Shown piece by piece: positions 16,293 to 24,507 of a stretch of DNA of 37,536 nucleotides. The DNA lies in contig NZ_VULX01000009.1 in the NCBI RefSeq assembly GCF_009696465.1, positions 1-37,536 of the forward strand. Direction: 5' to 3'. A program made the translations under genes and the position numbers. The notes beneath the pieces are model-generated. The model did no database searches. It was not told the origin of the DNA and worked only from the letters and a program-made list of their open reading frames with translations. The stretch is from Inconstantimicrobium porci (GTDB lineage: Bacteria; Bacillota; Clostridia; Clostridiales; Clostridiaceae). Position 1 is the stretch's first letter. Each line of letters begins with the position of its first letter.

Positions 16293-16841
16293 TTATTTTA
16301 TAATTTTATTATTAATAATAATCATCTTACTTACATCATTAGTATCTATTTCAAGCTTATCTTTACACTGCTCAATCAGCTTCATTGCAATACTGCCTTT
16401 TCTAACCTTATCTGATGCATGCTTTAAATCAAACCATTCTGCCTTATCTACTTCCTCTGAAATCTTAAAATCCTGCTTTTTAACATGAGCTAAAAATCCA
16501 AGCATAAGCATATCCTTTTTAGGATAATAGTAGCTATTTATATATTCTATATTTCTTGGCCTTATACCAATTTCCTCTTCAACTTCTCTCATTGCTGTTG
16601 ATTCAGCATTTTCACCTGATTTAATATGGCCAGCTACACATACATATGTATCTTTAGATACATATTCCTGACGTATAAGTGCCGCTTCATTATATTCATT
16701 AACAGCAAGTACAATAACGCATGTACTAAACAAATCAAAAAGCGGTTTATTACACTTATTACAGAAGTTCATAAGCCCTTCATCACCTATTTTCTTCTGT
16801 ACTGTCTTTTCTCCACAATAAGGACAATAAATAAACTTCAT
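16293..16841 (-). CDS. Nudix hydrolase with N-terminal zinc ribbon (NudC-like)
   Basis: 182 residues from ATG 16841 (GGAGATGATT upstream). The N terminus is a zinc ribbon, CPYCGEK ... CNKCNKP. The Nudix box is complete: GHIKSGENAESTAMREVEEE followed by IGI fits G-x5-E-x7-R-E-U-x-E-E-x-G-U. The architecture resembles the C-terminal half of NADH pyrophosphatases, so a nucleoside-diphosphate-linked substrate such as NADH is likely. The SYYYPKKDMLMLGF segment resembles the SQPWPFPxS motif region of NudC but lacks it, so NADH specificity is uncertain. Confidence 0.85.
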   Translation of the reverse strand: MKFIYCPYCGEKTVQKKIGDEGLMNFCNKCNKPLFDLFSTCVIVLAVNEYNEAALIRQEYVSKDTYVCVAGHIKSGENAESTAMREVEEEIGIRPRNIEYINSYYYPKKDMLMLGFLAHVKKQDFKISEEVDKAEWFDLKHASDKVRKGSIAMKLIEQCKDKLEIDTNDVSKMIIINNKIIK

Positions 16842-16946
16842 AATAATCATCTCCAAAATTTATTTGGTAATATTTAGTATATCATAATTTTAAAAAATTC
16901 ATATACTTACAAAACATTTTTTAAATATTTAAACTTTTTAACAAAA

Positions 16947-17195
16947 TCACCCTTTTGTAGCTAATTTATTTTTTTCAAGCTGTTCAACTCTGTATGTTCC
17001 CTTATACATTTCAAGCAGTTTATTAACAGCTCTTGTTGCAATGCCTCTTGATCTGAAAGATTTTGCAACAAACAGCTCATGAACACTAAAATTAGCTTGT
17101 CCCCCAGCATATTTTCCAGTATTGAATAAAATAAATCCTGCAACTTCGTTATTTTTATTTACTTCAATAAGATCAACCTTATTAATACAATTCAT
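16947..17195 (-). CDS. GNAT acetyltransferase fragment
   Basis: 82 residues with a good start (AGGGGAGA upstream of ATG 17195). The central GNAT core is kept: IEVNKNNEVAGFILF and ELFVAKSFRSRGIATRAVNKLL, where RSRGIAT is the acetyl-CoA loop, and then YRVEQLEKNKLATK. It starts roughly 50 residues late and stops just before motif B would normally end (NKLATKG*). Probably inactive, or a minimal remnant. Confidence 0.65.
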   Translation of the reverse strand: MNCINKVDLIEVNKNNEVAGFILFNTGKYAGGQANFSVHELFVAKSFRSRGIATRAVNKLLEMYKGTYRVEQLEKNKLATKG

Positions 17196-17239
17196 AATAC
17201 TAATATCTCCCCTTCATAAAAGCCACACTCCTTTATAAT

Positions 17240-17396
17240 CTAGTATGTCTTAAAAACAGCAACAATATTAAAAAGGTAGAACATTAAGCCAGTAGCAACA
17301 CCTTTTCTATGATATTTCTTTTTAGTAAACACAATAGAAATGCTGCATAGCCTCTTCATACTCATCATTATTGATTTCTCTCATTTCAAAACCCAT
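17240..17396 (-). pseudogene. GNAT acetyltransferase remnant
   Basis: ATG at 17396 with GGGGTGATG upstream starts MGFEMREINNDEYEEAMQHF and stops at 17322. About 10 bases on, another frame reads KKKYHRKGVATGLMFYLF, an unmistakable GNAT acetyl-CoA loop (RKGVAT), and ends at 17240. Only ~50 of an expected ~150 residues remain, in two frames. Too short to be detected as an ordinary gene. Confidence 0.6.
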
Positions 17397-17487
17397 TTAC
17401 ATCACCCCAAGTTTATTAAACACAGCATAGATAAAAACATATTTTTACATTACTTGCATTTTATCATTGGTGTGATTTTCATACAAC

Positions 17488-17526
17488 AAAAAAGAAAGAC
17501 GCCTTATTTTAAAACGCCTTTCTTTT
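17488..17526 (-). terminator. Terminator of the DUF3795-like gene
   Basis: GAAAGGCG/CGTCTTTC 8-bp stem (one G-T pair) followed by TTTTTTG on the minus strand, about 22 bp after the stop at 17548. The reverse direction also ends in a T-rich tail. Confidence 0.7.
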
Positions 17527-17547
17527 ATAACCTAATTTCTTTTCTTC

Positions 17548-17832
17548 CTAGTTATTTTCCTTTAATGTTTTAATTCTTTCTTTTATGTAGTTTAGAAATT
17601 CCTCATCAGTAAATTTAGGATCTCTTGTATTCATCCACAAATCACATGGCAGTTCTTCGCATTTTCCACAATTCTCTAAACATTTTTTATTTTTTACACA
17701 TTCATAAATCCTGCAGCTCTTTCCTTCTTCTATGTAAAAGGGCTTACCACAAGACTTGTTGCATCCAACACATATACTGCCGAAGTATTCACACTCTCCA
17801 CAATTTATTCCACAACAACTTATTTCTTTCAT
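17548..17832 (-). CDS. Cysteine-rich DUF3795-type protein
   Basis: 94 residues from ATG 17832 (AAGGGGG 8 nt upstream; the ATG 6 bp earlier is too close to that site). Cysteines occur as CCGINCGEC, SICVGCNKSCG, CRIYEC, CLENCGKCEELPC, about 14 in all. This is the DUF3795 pattern, suggesting bound zinc or an Fe-S cluster. The C-terminal FTDEEFLNYIKERI helix is typical of the family. Intact, function unknown. Confidence 0.8.
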   Translation of the reverse strand: MKEISCCGINCGECEYFGSICVGCNKSCGKPFYIEEGKSCRIYECVKNKKCLENCGKCEELPCDLWMNTRDPKFTDEEFLNYIKERIKTLKENN

Positions 17833-17880
17833 CAACATTTCCCCCTTATAGTTAGTAATTTTATTATAATAAAATTATCA

Positions 17881-18213
17881 CTATCTATCTTGTAAAAATG
17901 CGACATCATTTAATGCTGTTCTTTTTGCCTGTGGAATTGTTATTGTATGATATTTCTTAAACTCATTTAATAAATGTGCTTGATCAGTAAATCCATACTT
18001 AACTACTGCATCCATCACATCAAAATTCTTATTACATAAAACGTCATTCCATAAATTCTGATATCTAATAAGTGAAGAAAATTTTTTCGGAGAAACTCCA
18101 ATATTCTCAGAAAATATTCTTTGTAGCTGCCTGCTACTGATATGTAAATCCTTTGATAACTGACCAACTTCAATATTACCTCTCTGCTCTAACATTTCAG
18201 CAACTGAATTCAT
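17881..18213 (-). CDS. AraC-type DNA-binding domain, N-terminally truncated regulator
   Basis: About 110 residues forming a complete AraC double helix-turn-helix (VGQLSKDLHISSRQLQRIFSENIGVSPKKFSSLIRYQ ... VMDAVVKYGFTDQAHLLNEFKKYHTITIPQAKR). The usual ~150-residue N-terminal sensing domain is missing. It starts 15 bp after the azlD stop with AGGAGAAAG upstream, so it is co-transcribed with azlCD. It may still bind DNA without a sensor. Confidence 0.75.
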   Translation of the reverse strand: MNSVAEMLEQRGNIEVGQLSKDLHISSRQLQRIFSENIGVSPKKFSSLIRYQNLWNDVLCNKNFDVMDAVVKYGFTDQAHLLNEFKKYHTITIPQAKRTALNDVAFLQDR

Positions 18214-18228
18214 CAATAAATCTTTCTC

Positions 18229-18546
18229 CTAAGACATAAATATCATTATCTTTTCCATAACAAAGACTGTAACGCATGCAGATACAGCAACTGTTACAAG
18301 GCTCTTATTATAAAATGCTAAGACAACAGCAACAATGACACCTGCCAGCGCACTGTAGATACTGCTTGTAGCATGAAAAACAACTGGAAATGTCATTGCC
18401 ATAAGGCATGAATATGGTACATAGTACAAAAAAGATTTTATATACTTATTAGTAATCTTTTTTTGAAAAACAGTCATTGGAATCATCCTAATAAGATACG
18501 TAACAACTGCCATAGTAATTATATAAATATAGACCATTAACCTCAC
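18229..18546 (-). CDS. azlD: Branched-chain amino acid exporter, small subunit AzlD
   Basis: 105 residues, four hydrophobic segments, family start (YIYIITMAVVTYLIRMIPMTVF) and the conserved YVPYSCLMAMTFPVVF block. Full length. Overlaps azlC by ATGA at 18543-18546, the normal arrangement. Works with AzlC to export branched-chain amino acids and analogues. Confidence 0.9.
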   Translation of the reverse strand: MRLMVYIYIITMAVVTYLIRMIPMTVFQKKITNKYIKSFLYYVPYSCLMAMTFPVVFHATSSIYSALAGVIVAVVLAFYNKSLVTVAVSACVTVFVMEKIMIFMS

Positions 18547-19295
18547 TCCTTACAACTAGCCATTTCTTCTTTTCCACTTAATTCTGTCTCTTCTAAAGTC
18601 TCTTCATCTTCAATTGGAAACAGAAATGCAGAAAGTCCTGCAGATATTATTGTTGATATTATTATAGACATTCCACCTGATATGAAAGAAAAAAACGGTA
18701 CATAATAAATTACAGAACTTATTATTACAGCTGTACATGCAGTAAATAAAACTGGTCTTGATTTTCTACCTGCCGGTATTACTATGGCTATAAACATTCC
18801 ATAAAGTGCTACTCCTGTGGCTACCTGCAAAGTATGCGACATAAGATTTCCGCTTACCCCTCCAAGGATTGTCCCTGCTACCCAGCCTATGATTGGCAGA
18901 CTTTGAAGTCCAATCATATAATGAAAAGTCAGACTCTTTCCATGTGCCATGGCTACTGCAAATATTTCATCAGTATTTGCAAATGCTATAACAAACCTCT
19001 GCCATAATTTAATCTTCTCAGAAAACTTTTGTGACATAGCAAGACTCATCAGTCCATATCGCAAATTGATAATAAACTGTGTAATTATCATCTCAAGTAT
19101 AGTTCCAGATGCAGCTATAACCTTAATTCCTGCAAACTGGCCTGCACTTGTAAGATTTGAAGCGCTTATGATTGTTCCCTGAAATACAGAAAGCCCACTG
19201 GATACAACCATAATACCGATGCTGAAACTAACAGCGAAATATCCTAAAGCAATTGGAATACCGTCCCTTACTCCATTCTTAAATTCTGTTTTCAT
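18543..19295 (-). CDS. azlC: Branched-chain amino acid exporter, large subunit AzlC
   Basis: 250 residues from ATG 19295; an in-frame GTG at 19310 abuts the GGGG site and is less likely. It contains the AzlC blocks GVRDGIPIALGYFAVSFSIGI, SASNLTSAGQFAG, NLRYGLMS and FAIANTDEIFAVA-like (FANTDEIFAVA). About seven transmembrane segments precede an acidic cytoplasmic tail of ~25 residues. First gene of azlC-azlD-araC fragment. Confidence 0.9.
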   Translation of the reverse strand: MKTEFKNGVRDGIPIALGYFAVSFSIGIMVVSSGLSVFQGTIISASNLTSAGQFAGIKVIAASGTILEMIITQFIINLRYGLMSLAMSQKFSEKIKLWQRFVIAFANTDEIFAVAMAHGKSLTFHYMIGLQSLPIIGWVAGTILGGVSGNLMSHTLQVATGVALYGMFIAIVIPAGRKSRPVLFTACTAVIISSVIYYVPFFSFISGGMSIIISTIISAGLSAFLFPIEDEETLEETELSGKEEMASCKE

Positions 19296-19359
19296 TTTTA
19301 TATTTTTCACCCCAAATTTATAAATATAATTTAATATAAAACCATTTTATCACAAATAT

Positions 19360-19437
19360 GTATCAATAAGTATACTGATACAAAATAATATTGTATTCTT
19401 TGGAGGCGCAGGGGTAAGTACTGAGATACGAATATAA
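19360..19437 (+). pseudogene. Sirtuin N-terminal remnant
   Basis: The plus strand reads ILIQNNIVFFGGAGVSTE, then IRI and a stop at 19435-19437. NNIVFFGGAGVSTE is the NAD-binding start of bacterial Sir2 proteins and has the canonical GAGVSTE. The intact sirtuin 520 bp downstream has GAGCSCE and different codons, so this is a diverged copy, not a fresh duplicate. Confidence 0.6.
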
Positions 19438-19486
19438 CCCCACTAAATTAATTATCATTACAAAGTAAAATTTTACATATAACAAT

Positions 19487-19517
19487 TTGTTTATTTTCTA
19501 TGAAAATTTGATATAAT
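19487..19517 (+). promoter_or_regulatory. Promoter of the antisense antitoxin RNA
   Basis: Extended -10 box TGATATAAT (TATAAT at 19512-19517) with a weak -35 (TTGTTT, 19-bp spacer, or GTTTAT, 17 bp). It points into the 3' end of the toxin gene on the opposite strand. Confidence 0.55.
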
Positions 19518-19523
19518 ATTAGT

Positions 19524-19675
19524 AAGAAATGTTTTAAAAAAACAGAGTGAAAATATACGGCAAACATACTTTCACTCTGAATATACAATTCTAGTTGTTT
19601 CGGCAACTGGTATCATAAATTTTTAGTTGTAAAAATAGTAGTTCCAATTGCTAGTAAGAGGGCTACTATTTTTTT
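19524..19675 (+). ncRNA. Antisense RNA antitoxin (type I TA)
   Basis: The predicted RNA runs from the extended -10 promoter to the hairpin AAAAATAGTAG/CTACTATTTTT (19631-19673) with seven T. Its 3' part is complementary to the end of the toxin reading frame and its 5' part to the toxin 3' untranslated region. The topology matches TxpA/RatA-type loci of Bacillus, in which toxin mRNA and antitoxin RNA converge and overlap at their 3' ends. Confidence 0.6.
19536..19579 (-). terminator. Terminator of the toxin mRNA
   Basis: CAGAGTGAAA/TTTCACTCTG perfect 10-bp stem (19543-19579) followed on the minus strand by seven T. It ends the toxin message after a ~90-nt 3' untranslated region, all of it covered by the antisense RNA. 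Confidence 0.7.
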
Positions 19676-19767
19676 GCGATTTTTTCTATTAATAAAACAA
19701 TAAATGTTAATAATGATATCAAAAATATTCCCGCATTAAACAGTAACATCAAATTATCGTTACTCAT
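19666..19767 (-). CDS. Holin-like type I toxin, 33 aa
   Basis: ATG 19767 to TAG 19666 encodes 33 residues: MSNDNLMLLFNAGIF, then LISLLTFIVLLIEKIAKK. A single hydrophobic helix with a basic tail matches the putative holin-like toxin (Hol_Tox/TxpA-BsrG) pattern, including the N-terminal LMLLFNAGIFLI block. AAGGGGTGAT lies 5 nt before ATG and is buried in a hairpin. The peptide would insert in the membrane and stop growth unless silenced by the antisense RNA. Confidence 0.8.
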   Translation of the reverse strand: MSNDNLMLLFNAGIFLISLLTFIVLLIEKIAKK

Positions 19768-19769
19768 AT

Positions 19770-19803
19770 GTATCACCCCTTCCTTAAAAGAGGTAAGTGA
19801 TAC
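19770..19803 (-). promoter_or_regulatory. Hairpin that hides the toxin ribosome binding site
   Basis: GTATCAC (19803-19797 read on minus) pairs with GTGATAC (19776-19770), with extra pairs of CC to GG inside. The Shine-Dalgarno AAGGGG (19781-19776) lies in the hairpin, next to ATG. This is the translational lock common in type I toxin messages. Confidence 0.6.
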
Positions 19804-19957
19804 CAGCAGCCCACTTAAGCTTATAAAATTGTACTTATGGATTATGTCATAAGTATACAGTATTTATATATAAGAATAAAATGGTAATACATTTGTTTTA
19901 TTTTCTTATTTCTTATGCAATAATATAAGTATAATTTTAATTCGGAGATGATTTTTA

Positions 19958-20695
19958 ATGAGTACTGAAATAGAAAAGTTAACTCAAATACTTAGAAATA
20001 GTAATAATATAGTTTTCTTTGGTGGTGCGGGTTGTAGTTGCGAAAGTGGTATACCAGACTTTAGAAGTGCAAAAGGATTATGGAATGAAAAACTTAAGAT
20101 AAATCTTACTCCTGAACAATTAGTTTCACACACTATGTTTATGAGATACCCAGAAGAATTCTTTGAATTCTATAGAGACAAGTTAATATACCCTGATGCT
20201 AAACCTAATGCAGCTCATATTGCTTTAGCTAAGCTTGAAGAAATGGGTAAACTTAAAGCTATAGTCACTCAAAATATTGATGGTTTACATCAAGCTGCTG
20301 GTTCTAAAAATGTATATGAACTTCATGGATCTGTTCTTAGAAATTACTGCATGAAATGTGGAGCATTCTACGATGAAAAATTCATTCTTGAATCTAAGGG
20401 GATACCTACCTGCCCTAAGTGTGGTGGAAAGATTAAACCAGATGTAGTTCTTTATGAGGAAGGATTAGATAATGATGTGATTAATGGTGCTGTTAGGGCT
20501 ATATCACAAGCTGATACTTTAATTATAGGGGGAACTTCACTTGTAGTTTATCCTGCTGCTGGACTTATTGATTATTTTAGAGGTAAGAATCTTATTTTAA
20601 TTAATAAGAGTTCAACTTCTGCTGATAATAAGGCTGATTTAGTTATTCATGATGCTATAGGAAAAGTTTTAGGGGAAGTTGTTAGTAACTTATAG
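19958..20695 (+). CDS. NAD-dependent protein deacylase (sirtuin)
   Basis: 245 residues, normal for bacterial Sir2. Motifs: GGAGCSCESGIPDFRS (residues 22-37, NAD binding), TQNID (104-108), catalytic His123 in ELHGSV, zinc ligands Cys131/Cys134 and Cys152/Cys155, KPDVVLYEEGL, then GTSLVVYPAA. All catalytic residues are present. GAGCSCE replaces the usual GAGVSTE, which is unusual but outside the catalytic His. It removes acyl groups from lysines using NAD+. CGGAGATGAT lies upstream of ATG 19958. Monocistronic, with a terminator. Confidence 0.93.
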   Translation: MSTEIEKLTQILRNSNNIVFFGGAGCSCESGIPDFRSAKGLWNEKLKINLTPEQLVSHTMFMRYPEEFFEFYRDKLIYPDAKPNAAHIALAKLEEMGKLKAIVTQNIDGLHQAAGSKNVYELHGSVLRNYCMKCGAFYDEKFILESKGIPTCPKCGGKIKPDVVLYEEGLDNDVINGAVRAISQADTLIIGGTSLVVYPAAGLIDYFRGKNLILINKSSTSADNKADLVIHDAIGKVLGEVVSNL

Positions 20696-20699
20696 AAAA

Positions 20700-20760
20700 A
20701 ACAAACACATTGGTTAGTCTATTAATCCATAAAACTATAGACTATCCCAATGTGTTTCTT
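20700..20760. terminator. Bidirectional terminator after the sirtuin gene
   Basis: A long stem (ACACATTGG, then TAGTCTAT, paired with their complements around a ~14-nt loop) ends in TTTCTT on plus and TTTGTTTTTT on minus. It serves the sirtuin gene and the convergent permease fragment. Confidence 0.8.
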
Positions 20761-20770
20761 AAAACTTTAC

Positions 20771-21091
20771 TTATATATCTTTTTTATTTAAAACTCCCCT
20801 ACTTGCAAACATGGTAACAGCACTAAATATAATTCCAACTAGCATACCTCTAACAATATATTCATTATTGATGCCAACTAGCATATACTGCACATTTGAT
20901 TCAACCATATAATTCTCTATTGAAAATCCTTGTACAATACCAGTTTTATTTATTAGCCAGCTAACTCCTCTATAAATCATACTTGTTAAAACACATCCAG
21001 AAAATATCCCTAAAGCTATTCCAAAAGAAGATCCTCTTGTCCATGTAGCGATTAAAATAAATATTCCTGTAAAACCTACATGTAATAACAA
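20771..21091 (-). pseudogene. ABC-2 type permease, C-terminal fragment
   Basis: 106 residues with three or four hydrophobic segments and the ending LVGIIFSAVTMFASRGVLNKKDI. The ending resembles the C terminus of the intact ABC-2 permease at 27075 (LVGIIGSVICYII then FKRKEIK). The only start is a TTG with no ribosome binding site, and a stop lies just upstream. The N-terminal half is gone and the fragment abuts the end of xth by 24 bp. Confidence 0.65.
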
Positions 21092-21115
21092 CTGAGCACA
21101 CCATTTCTATTCTTT

Positions 21116-21874
21116 CTATTTTAATTTCAGCTGCAATTCAACAGGACAGTGGTCAGAACCTAGCACTTCTGTATGGATATCAGCAGAAGAAAGGTACTTT
21201 TCAAGGGAAGAACTTACACAGAAATAGTCTATTCTCCAGCCTGCATTTTTTTCACGAGCTTTGAAACGATATGACCACCAGCTGTATACCTGCTCTAAAT
21301 CCGGATGGAAATAACGAAACGTATCAATAAATCCTGCATTCAAGAGATTGGAAAATTTCTCACGTTCCTCATCTGTAAATCCTGCATTTTTTCTATTAGT
21401 CTTAGGGTTTTTGAGGTCAATCTCATTATGTGCCACATTCATATCACCACATACCACTACAGGCTTTGTCTTTTCTAAATTCTTTAAGTAAGCTAAAAAA
21501 TCATCTTCCCACTTGCATCTATAATCTAAACGTGCAAGTTCATTCTGAGAATTCGGTGTATAAACTGTAACAAGATAAAATTCTTCAAATTCTGCAGTTA
21601 TGATTCTTCCTTCATTGTCATGCTCCTCTATTCCCATTCCATATGTAACATTGAGCGGTTTCTTTTTCGTAAAAACAGCAGTACCCGAATACCCTTTCTT
21701 CACAGCATAATTCCAATATTGATAATAACCAGGTAGTTCTAAATCTATCTGACCTTCCTGAAGTTTTGATTCCTGTATACAAAAAATATCAGCATCTACT
21801 TCATTAAAGTAGTCTAAAAATCCCTTTTTCACACAGGCACGTAGCCCATTTACATTCCATGATATTAATTTCAT
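21116..21874 (-). CDS. xth: Exodeoxyribonuclease III
   Basis: 252 residues of the EEP family with all catalytic motifs: SWNVNGLRA (Asn), [10 protein letters not shown] (metal-binding Glu35), [26 protein letters not shown] and the final GSDHCPV His. It removes 3' blocking groups and cleaves abasic sites in base-excision repair. AAGGAGAT lies 8 nt upstream of ATG 21874. Intact and in a unit of its own. Confidence 0.95.
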   Translation of the reverse strand: MKLISWNVNGLRACVKKGFLDYFNEVDADIFCIQESKLQEGQIDLELPGYYQYWNYAVKKGYSGTAVFTKKKPLNVTYGMGIEEHDNEGRIITAEFEEFYLVTVYTPNSQNELARLDYRCKWEDDFLAYLKNLEKTKPVVVCGDMNVAHNEIDLKNPKTNRKNAGFTDEEREKFSNLLNAGFIDTFRYFHPDLEQVYSWWSYRFKAREKNAGWRIDYFCVSSSLEKYLSSADIHTEVLGSDHCPVELQLKLK

Positions 21875-21944
21875 CTTTTTATCTCCTTGTGTATTTATAA
21901 TTGATTTTTCCCATTGTTTATTATAGTTATTATAACACTATAAA

Positions 21945-21974
21945 AATTAGAGAGTTAATACAACGTACTAACTC
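21945..21974 (-). terminator. Terminator of the 21984-23225 gene
   Basis: GAGTTAGTAC/GTATTAACTC stem (one G-T pair, 3-nt loop) followed on the minus strand by TCTAATTTTTA, 10 bp after the stop codon. Confidence 0.65.
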
Positions 21975-21983
21975 CCCTAAAAT

Positions 21984-23225
21984 TTATTTCACATCATTTA
22001 AATCTAGTATATAGATATACGAATCATACATACCTCTTTTTACTGCATCTTTTTGTGCCTCATTATCATCTTCTATTACAGGTCCATTCCATATTGCATA
22101 ATTCTTTGACATTTTAACGTCTGTATAGTTTGCAAACTTATCAGTCAAGATATATGTCTTATTATTATCTACAGAAAATAATCTAAGTTTATCTGTTCCT
22201 CCCCAGCCAATAAATTTACCATTAAACTCAGGGAAATCAAATGCATCTTCCTTGTTAGAAGAATATATTTCATATACTTTATTATTCTTATTAAAATAAA
22301 GAGATTTGGAACTAACTTTTGCTGTATCATCATTGATAATTCCACTAAATACAAAGTCATTGCCAGAAACACTAATCTTTGCTGGCTGTATCTCTGTTTC
22401 TATCTTATTTTGAGAACCAGTTGACAAATTTTCTTTAAAAATAGTGTCTCTCTGACTTGCAACACTCTCTGGCGCTATATAATAAAAATCCTTACCATTA
22501 GTATCTGGTTCTGTAGCTGTGTCTTTAAACTTTGTAATCTTATCTGTTGCAGGATCATACTTCATTATACAAAGATTTGCTTTATCATTTTCATGGTATG
22601 TCATTGACCAGTAAGCAGCTTTATCTGAAAGACATAAATCTATAAAGGAATCATACATACCATATTTCATATTTTCATAGAGCTTAGTAACTTTACGAGT
22701 CTTTCTATCCATAAACTTAACTCTTGTTGGTGTAAATTCTGAATCCTGAGGTATTGTTTCTTCCCAAATTATATATGAACTATTCATCTTAGCTTGTCCT
22801 ATGCTCCACTTTGGCTCTGTATTATATAAAAATTCAGACTTCTTATTTTCAATATCATATAGAAGTAATTTCTGCACATTATTAATATCAAACTGTGTAG
22901 CGCCAAGTATTATCCCATTCTCATCTATAGCGCTCTGAATCCAACAGATGCCATCCTTAAACTGAGCATGTATCTTTTGAATTTTATCTTTGTTTACAGG
23001 GACATCTTCACTTTTAATTTCTATTACATTAGTTTTCTTTAACTCTTTATTGTTTGAACTTTTCTTATCTTGTGTGACTTTCTCTTTTTCTTTAGTCTGC
23101 TTTTTCACAGCACCCTCTTGTTTTGTTTTTCCAACACTCCGTGAATAAAAATAGTAACTACATCCCACAGCTAATATAATTACTGCACAAACTAAAGGAA
23201 CTATAAATTTTTTTCTGCCTACCAT
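21984..23225 (-). CDS. Membrane-anchored extracytoplasmic protein, propeller-like
   Basis: 413 residues. Residues 6-28 form one transmembrane anchor, followed by ~40 Lys/Glu/Asn-rich linker residues. The remainder has repeating short beta-strand units (SYIIWEET, AAYWSMTY, NYAIWNGP, KFIGWGG; LLLYDIENKK, MKYDPATDK, FSVDNNKTY), which suggests a beta-propeller outside the membrane. I cannot assign a function. Its ATG overlaps the stop of the upstream peptidase-like gene (ATGGTAG), so the two are translationally coupled. Intact. Confidence 0.75.
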   Translation of the reverse strand: MVGRKKFIVPLVCAVIILAVGCSYYFYSRSVGKTKQEGAVKKQTKEKEKVTQDKKSSNNKELKKTNVIEIKSEDVPVNKDKIQKIHAQFKDGICWIQSAIDENGIILGATQFDINNVQKLLLYDIENKKSEFLYNTEPKWSIGQAKMNSSYIIWEETIPQDSEFTPTRVKFMDRKTRKVTKLYENMKYGMYDSFIDLCLSDKAAYWSMTYHENDKANLCIMKYDPATDKITKFKDTATEPDTNGKDFYYIAPESVASQRDTIFKENLSTGSQNKIETEIQPAKISVSGNDFVFSGIINDDTAKVSSKSLYFNKNNKVYEIYSSNKEDAFDFPEFNGKFIGWGGTDKLRLFSVDNNKTYILTDKFANYTDVKMSKNYAIWNGPVIEDDNEAQKDAVKRGMYDSYIYILDLNDVK

Positions 23226-23539
23226 ACAATCCCTCTACCGTTAACTATTCTTGCTAATTTTGAATATCCCATATTTGAATATTGTGGTACATTATGTCCC
23301 CACGAAATTCCAACTCCACTTGATGCTGGATCAATATACCAAATTGTAGCACCATAATCTTTATATCCATCAATTGCAAACCAATGACTAATGTTACTTG
23401 TTTGAAGTGTTACATCATGTTTCATTGCCAAGCTTTTCTTCATGTCTTTAGGTTGGTCCTTTAATATATTATTTTCTACCTTCTTATATTGCTTAAATGA
23501 AATATCACAAATCTTATACTCCATATACTCTTTTGCCAA
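23219..23539 (-). CDS. C39-like peptidase domain protein, frameshifted at N terminus
   Basis: The open frame from TTG 23539 lacks a ribosome binding site. Its C-terminal half reads HWFAIDGYKDYGATIWYIDPASSG and SWGHNVPQYSNM, which resembles the His/Asn(Asp) half of a C39-like cysteine peptidase. No obvious catalytic Cys segment is present. The true start seems to be ATG 23610 with AGGAGGAG 5 nt upstream. If the A6 run after it had seven A, the frame would read MKKRILIKYPISNELKAQIE and continue into this gene. So one base is missing, by mutation, slippage or error. Coupled to the membrane-anchored gene downstream. Confidence 0.6.
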   Translation of the reverse strand: MAKEYMEYKICDISFKQYKKVENNILKDQPKDMKKSLAMKHDVTLQTSNISHWFAIDGYKDYGATIWYIDPASSGVGISWGHNVPQYSNMGYSKLARIVNGRGIVW

Positions 23540-23610
23540 TTTTTCCTTTACTTCAATTTGTGCTTTAAGTTCATTAGAGATGGGATATTTAATTAAAATT
23601 CTTTTTTCAT

Positions 23611-23897
23611 AGTTACTCCTCCTATTTAAAAATATTTTAATACAATATATTCAATTCATTACACAAAAACCCTTCAATGATTAAAAATTTTTTTATCTTT
23701 TTTTATAATTCAAAAATATACAAACATATGTGTACATTTTAATTAATTTTCCAAAGTATTTATCAGTTGTTTATTATGTGTACTAGTATTATTATTGTAA
23801 TTTAGCACATTATAAGAGAAGAAATATCAATAAAAAAATACTAGAAAGATAGAGGGATATATTCACCGTAAGTTTTTTCCAAAAATTAACAATACAA
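23611..23897. other. AT-rich gap, no gene seen
   Basis: About 290 bases upstream of the peptidase-like gene, more than 75 percent A+T, with T-runs and no coding potential on either strand. It must hold the promoter of the 23610-21984 pair, but no clear -35/-10 combination stands out. Confidence 0.3.
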
Positions 23898-23943
23898 AAT
23901 AGCTGATGAAAACAGTCTTTATCTAGACATATTTTCGTCAGCT
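23898..23943 (-). terminator. Terminator of the amino-acid ABC remnant
   Basis: AGCTGACGAAAA/TTTTCATCAGCT 12-bp stem with one mismatch, then ATTTTGT on the minus strand. The original operon terminator appears to have survived. Confidence 0.7.
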
Positions 23944-23968
23944 TTGATTTTTCTTCTATTTATTCTAT

Positions 23969-24507
23969 CTACTTAAGCTCTCCACCTTCAATTACAAGGT
24001 TTTCTATGTTTCTGCAGTTGTTCCTTTTGCAACTATAATTTTCTTACCCTTTAGTTCATCCTCTGACTTTATTGGAGCTTTCTTTGTTATATATCTGTAT
24101 AGTTGTGCTTTGTTAAGTCCTATTGCAAGACCGCTTTCAATCTGATGTTTAGGAAGTGACTGAAGTGCTCCTCTTACCAGGTCCCCCATTTCAGCAGCTC
24201 CCCATAAAGTAAATACAATTATAGATACAACTTCACCACTTAAATCTATATTCAGTGCTGTTGTAACTCCAAAATAAAATATAAACAGCCATACAAGTGT
24301 TGGAATTATCCTAAATGCTTCAAGATATATTCTATTAATAAATAGAACTATTTTATTTTTAGATGTCCTGCTAAGTCCTATAAATATTCCAATAATAGTA
24401 CCTAATATTACTGATACAAATGCAATTTCTATAGTAGTTAAAAGGCCTTCAAAAATACGTTCAACATTTCTTCCTTCCAAAATAACCTTAATTGCCGAAT
24501 TCTGCAT
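23969..24507 (-). pseudogene. Amino-acid ABC permease fused to pieces of its binding protein
   Basis: ATG 24507 (AAGGAAG upstream) begins a normal HisM/GlnP-type permease (RIFEGLLTTIEIAFVSVILG; then AFRIIPTLVWLFIFYFG; EMGDLVRGALQSLPKHQIESGLAIGL). At about residue 143 it switches without a stop into a binding-protein segment (APIKSEDELKGKKIIVAKGT, TAET) and ends at 24004. The next bases, in another frame, read NLVIEGGELK and stop at 23969, a likely binding-protein C terminus. So at least two deletions welded permease, binding-protein middle and binding-protein end. Confidence 0.75.
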
